A stretch of 6,935 bases of DNA from an uncultured Pseudomonadales bacterium (GTDB taxonomy: Bacteria > Pseudomonadota > Gammaproteobacteria > Pseudomonadales > Porticoccaceae): NCBI GenBank assembly GCA_937998635.1, contig CALLDA010000124.1:1-6935 (forward strand), written 5' to 3'. Shown in pieces: positions 5,835 to 6,935 of this stretch. Position 1 is the first letter of the stretch, and the number at the start of each line of letters is the position of its first letter. The notes beneath the pieces were generated by a model, which ran no database searches, was not told where the DNA came from, and was given only the letters and a program-made list of their open reading frames with translations. Made by a program: the position numbers and the translations under genes.

Positions 5835-5878
5835 GCCAGTAGAACTAACAGCCTATAGCTATGCAGCACTAACAGCCT
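5831..5878 (-). repeat. Imperfect 24-base tandem duplication across the fabD stop
   Basis: Two adjacent 24-base units, 5831-5854 and 5855-5878, share an exact 11-base end (ACTAACAGCCT on the plus strand, at 5844 and 5868) and align at about 20 of 25 columns with one-base shifts. The unit at 5855-5878 contains the last fabD codons and its TAG stop; the other is noncoding. Confidence 0.6.
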
Positions 5879-6809
5879 GGACTGCCTGACTAAGGCTATC
5901 TGGCACATCGGTAGACAACAATTGTAAACTTTTATCGATACGTTTATTTAAGCCGCACAAGACCTTACCCGGCCCACATTCAACGGTAGTCTCCACGCCT
6001 TTGCTGAGCAACAACCTGACACAGTCGACCCAGCGGACAGGACTGTAGATCTGCTCAACCATCAAATCACGAATACGTTCAGGATCAGTCTCTATCGAGG
6101 CGTGAACATTTTGTACCACCGGAATTTGTGGCGGACGAAAAGTAACCCCAGCAAGATCCTGAGCTAATCGATCTGCCGCGGGTTTCATCATTTGGGTATG
6201 AAACGGCGCGCTGACCGCCAGCGGCATGGCTCGCTTGGCCCCCGCCGCTTTGCACAGCTGAACAGCTCGATCAATAGCGCCACTGGCACCGGCAATTACC
6301 ACCTGGCCCGGGGCATTAAAATTAACCGGCCTGACCTCTTCACCTTGCTCGGCCTGCTCGCAACAGTGACTAATCGCCAAATCATCCAGTCCAATCACTG
6401 CAGCCATTGCGCCCTGCCCTTCAGGCACGGCCTCCTGCATATACGCGCCACGCAAACGGACTAAATTAACGGCATCAGAAAACTCAACTACACCGCTACA
6501 AACCAGAGCCGACCATTCACCGAGACTATGTCCCGCTAAAAATGCAGGTTGAATATCATTCTGACTCGCCCAGACTCGCCATAGTGCAACACTCGCGCTC
6601 AATAAAATTGGTTGAGTTCGCTCAGTCAGATTAATGTCTTCCTGACTGCCGTTTTGAACCATATCCCAGATATCGTAGCCCAACACTTCTGCCGCCTGAT
6701 TAAAGGTCTCTATAACAAGCGGGCTTTGACTGGCAAAGTCGGCGAGCATACCGATCTTCTGTGAGCCCTGACCGGGAAACACAAAGGCGAGTTTATTGTT
6801 TACTGTCAT
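5859..6809 (-). CDS. fabD: Malonyl-CoA:ACP transacylase
   Basis: A 316-aa enzyme that moves malonyl from CoA to AcpP, supplying the extender unit for every elongation cycle; a cytoplasmic alpha/beta hydrolase-like transacylase. The N-terminal FPGQGSQ (residues 11-17) supplies the oxyanion-hole glutamine. The nucleophile elbow GHSLGEW (93-99) holds Ser95, Arg120 in RLRGAYMQEA binds the malonyl carboxylate, and His204 in SAPFHT completes the dyad. VECGPGKVLCGLNKRI (277-292) is the usual C-terminal block. Trp99 replaces the common Tyr of GHSLGEY, a conservative change. Length is normal. GAGGG is 4 bases before the ATG. It opens the visible fab operon, 68 bases after the stop of a cut-off upstream frame. 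Its last codons lie in a short tandem duplication. Confidence 0.97.
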   Translation of the reverse strand: MTVNNKLAFVFPGQGSQKIGMLADFASQSPLVIETFNQAAEVLGYDIWDMVQNGSQEDINLTERTQPILLSASVALWRVWASQNDIQPAFLAGHSLGEWSALVCSGVVEFSDAVNLVRLRGAYMQEAVPEGQGAMAAVIGLDDLAISHCCEQAEQGEEVRPVNFNAPGQVVIAGASGAIDRAVQLCKAAGAKRAMPLAVSAPFHTQMMKPAADRLAQDLAGVTFRPPQIPVVQNVHASIETDPERIRDLMVEQIYSPVRWVDCVRLLLSKGVETTVECGPGKVLCGLNKRIDKSLQLLSTDVPDSLSQAVQAVSAA

Positions 6810-6877
6810 ATATCCCTCAATAATTGTCTGACGGGTTTAGTTCTAGATCTTTTGACCCAATGCTAAATAGCCCAAGG

Positions 6878-6935
6878 CTAAGCTTGAGCCATATAGTTTT
6901 TGAGATAGTGGGCTACCTGGCCAGTGACATCCGCT
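6878..6935 (-). CDS. Possible C-terminal end of an upstream gene (plsX-like position)
   Basis: One minus-strand frame entering from the window edge reads ADVTGQVAHYLKNYMAQA and stops at TAG (6880-6878), 68 bases before fabD. It looks like the amphipathic helical end of a protein and vaguely resembles the last helix of PlsX, which commonly lies just before fabD (or before fabH-fabD). Eighteen residues are too few to identify it. Another frame stays open to 6843 but is less protein-like. Assignment rests on position only. Confidence 0.3.
   Translation of the reverse strand, partial: ADVTGQVAHYLKNYMAQA

Noticed and set aside
6868..6915. Inverted repeat TAGCCC...GGGCTA upstream of fabD
   Set aside because: Six-base arms are 36 bases apart without a T-run; not convincing as a terminator or operator.

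Overview
This window is a stretch of gammaproteobacterial core chromosome, with every confident gene on the minus strand. Reading from high to low coordinates (the direction of transcription), the order is: a short unidentified gene tail (plsX-like position), fabD, fabG, acpP, then pabC, mltG, tmk, holB, pilZ and the first third of tatD. The same order (fabD-fabG-acpP-fabF-pabC-mltG-tmk-holB-pilZ-tatD) is known from Pseudomonas and related gammaproteobacteria. A type IV pilus PilZ next to holB, plus roughly balanced base composition, suggests a free-living, probably marine or environmental, Pseudomonas/Cellvibrio-like gammaproteobacterium; the genus cannot be told from this sequence.

The right half (about 4599-6935) makes the building blocks of type II fatty acid synthesis: FabD loads malonate onto acyl carrier protein, AcpP carries the chain, and FabG does the first reduction. 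Candidate promoter elements lie in front of fabG and, more convincingly, in the 201-base gap before acpP, as expected for a highly expressed carrier protein.

The usual next gene, fabF (3-oxoacyl-ACP synthase II), is absent. Instead, acpP is followed by a clear intrinsic terminator and 153 noncoding bases, so the fab block and the downstream block look like separate transcription units.

The left half (1-4445) is a tightly packed series: pabC (folate precursor) overlaps mltG (peptidoglycan terminase), tmk (dTMP kinase) overlaps holB (DNA polymerase III delta prime) by ATGA, and pilZ and tatD follow. All catalytic motifs checked are intact. Oddities are a 15-base tandem repeat holding the mltG stop codon, a perfect inverted repeat beside it, a possible 44-codon hydrophobic small ORF filling the pilZ-tatD gap, a TTG start for tatD, and a short tandem duplication across the fabD stop.

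I found no mobile element, CRISPR array, tRNA, rRNA or defence system, and no gene-free stretch over 300 bases. The window is mainly ordinary housekeeping sequence; the interest is in the missing fabF and the small junction structures.
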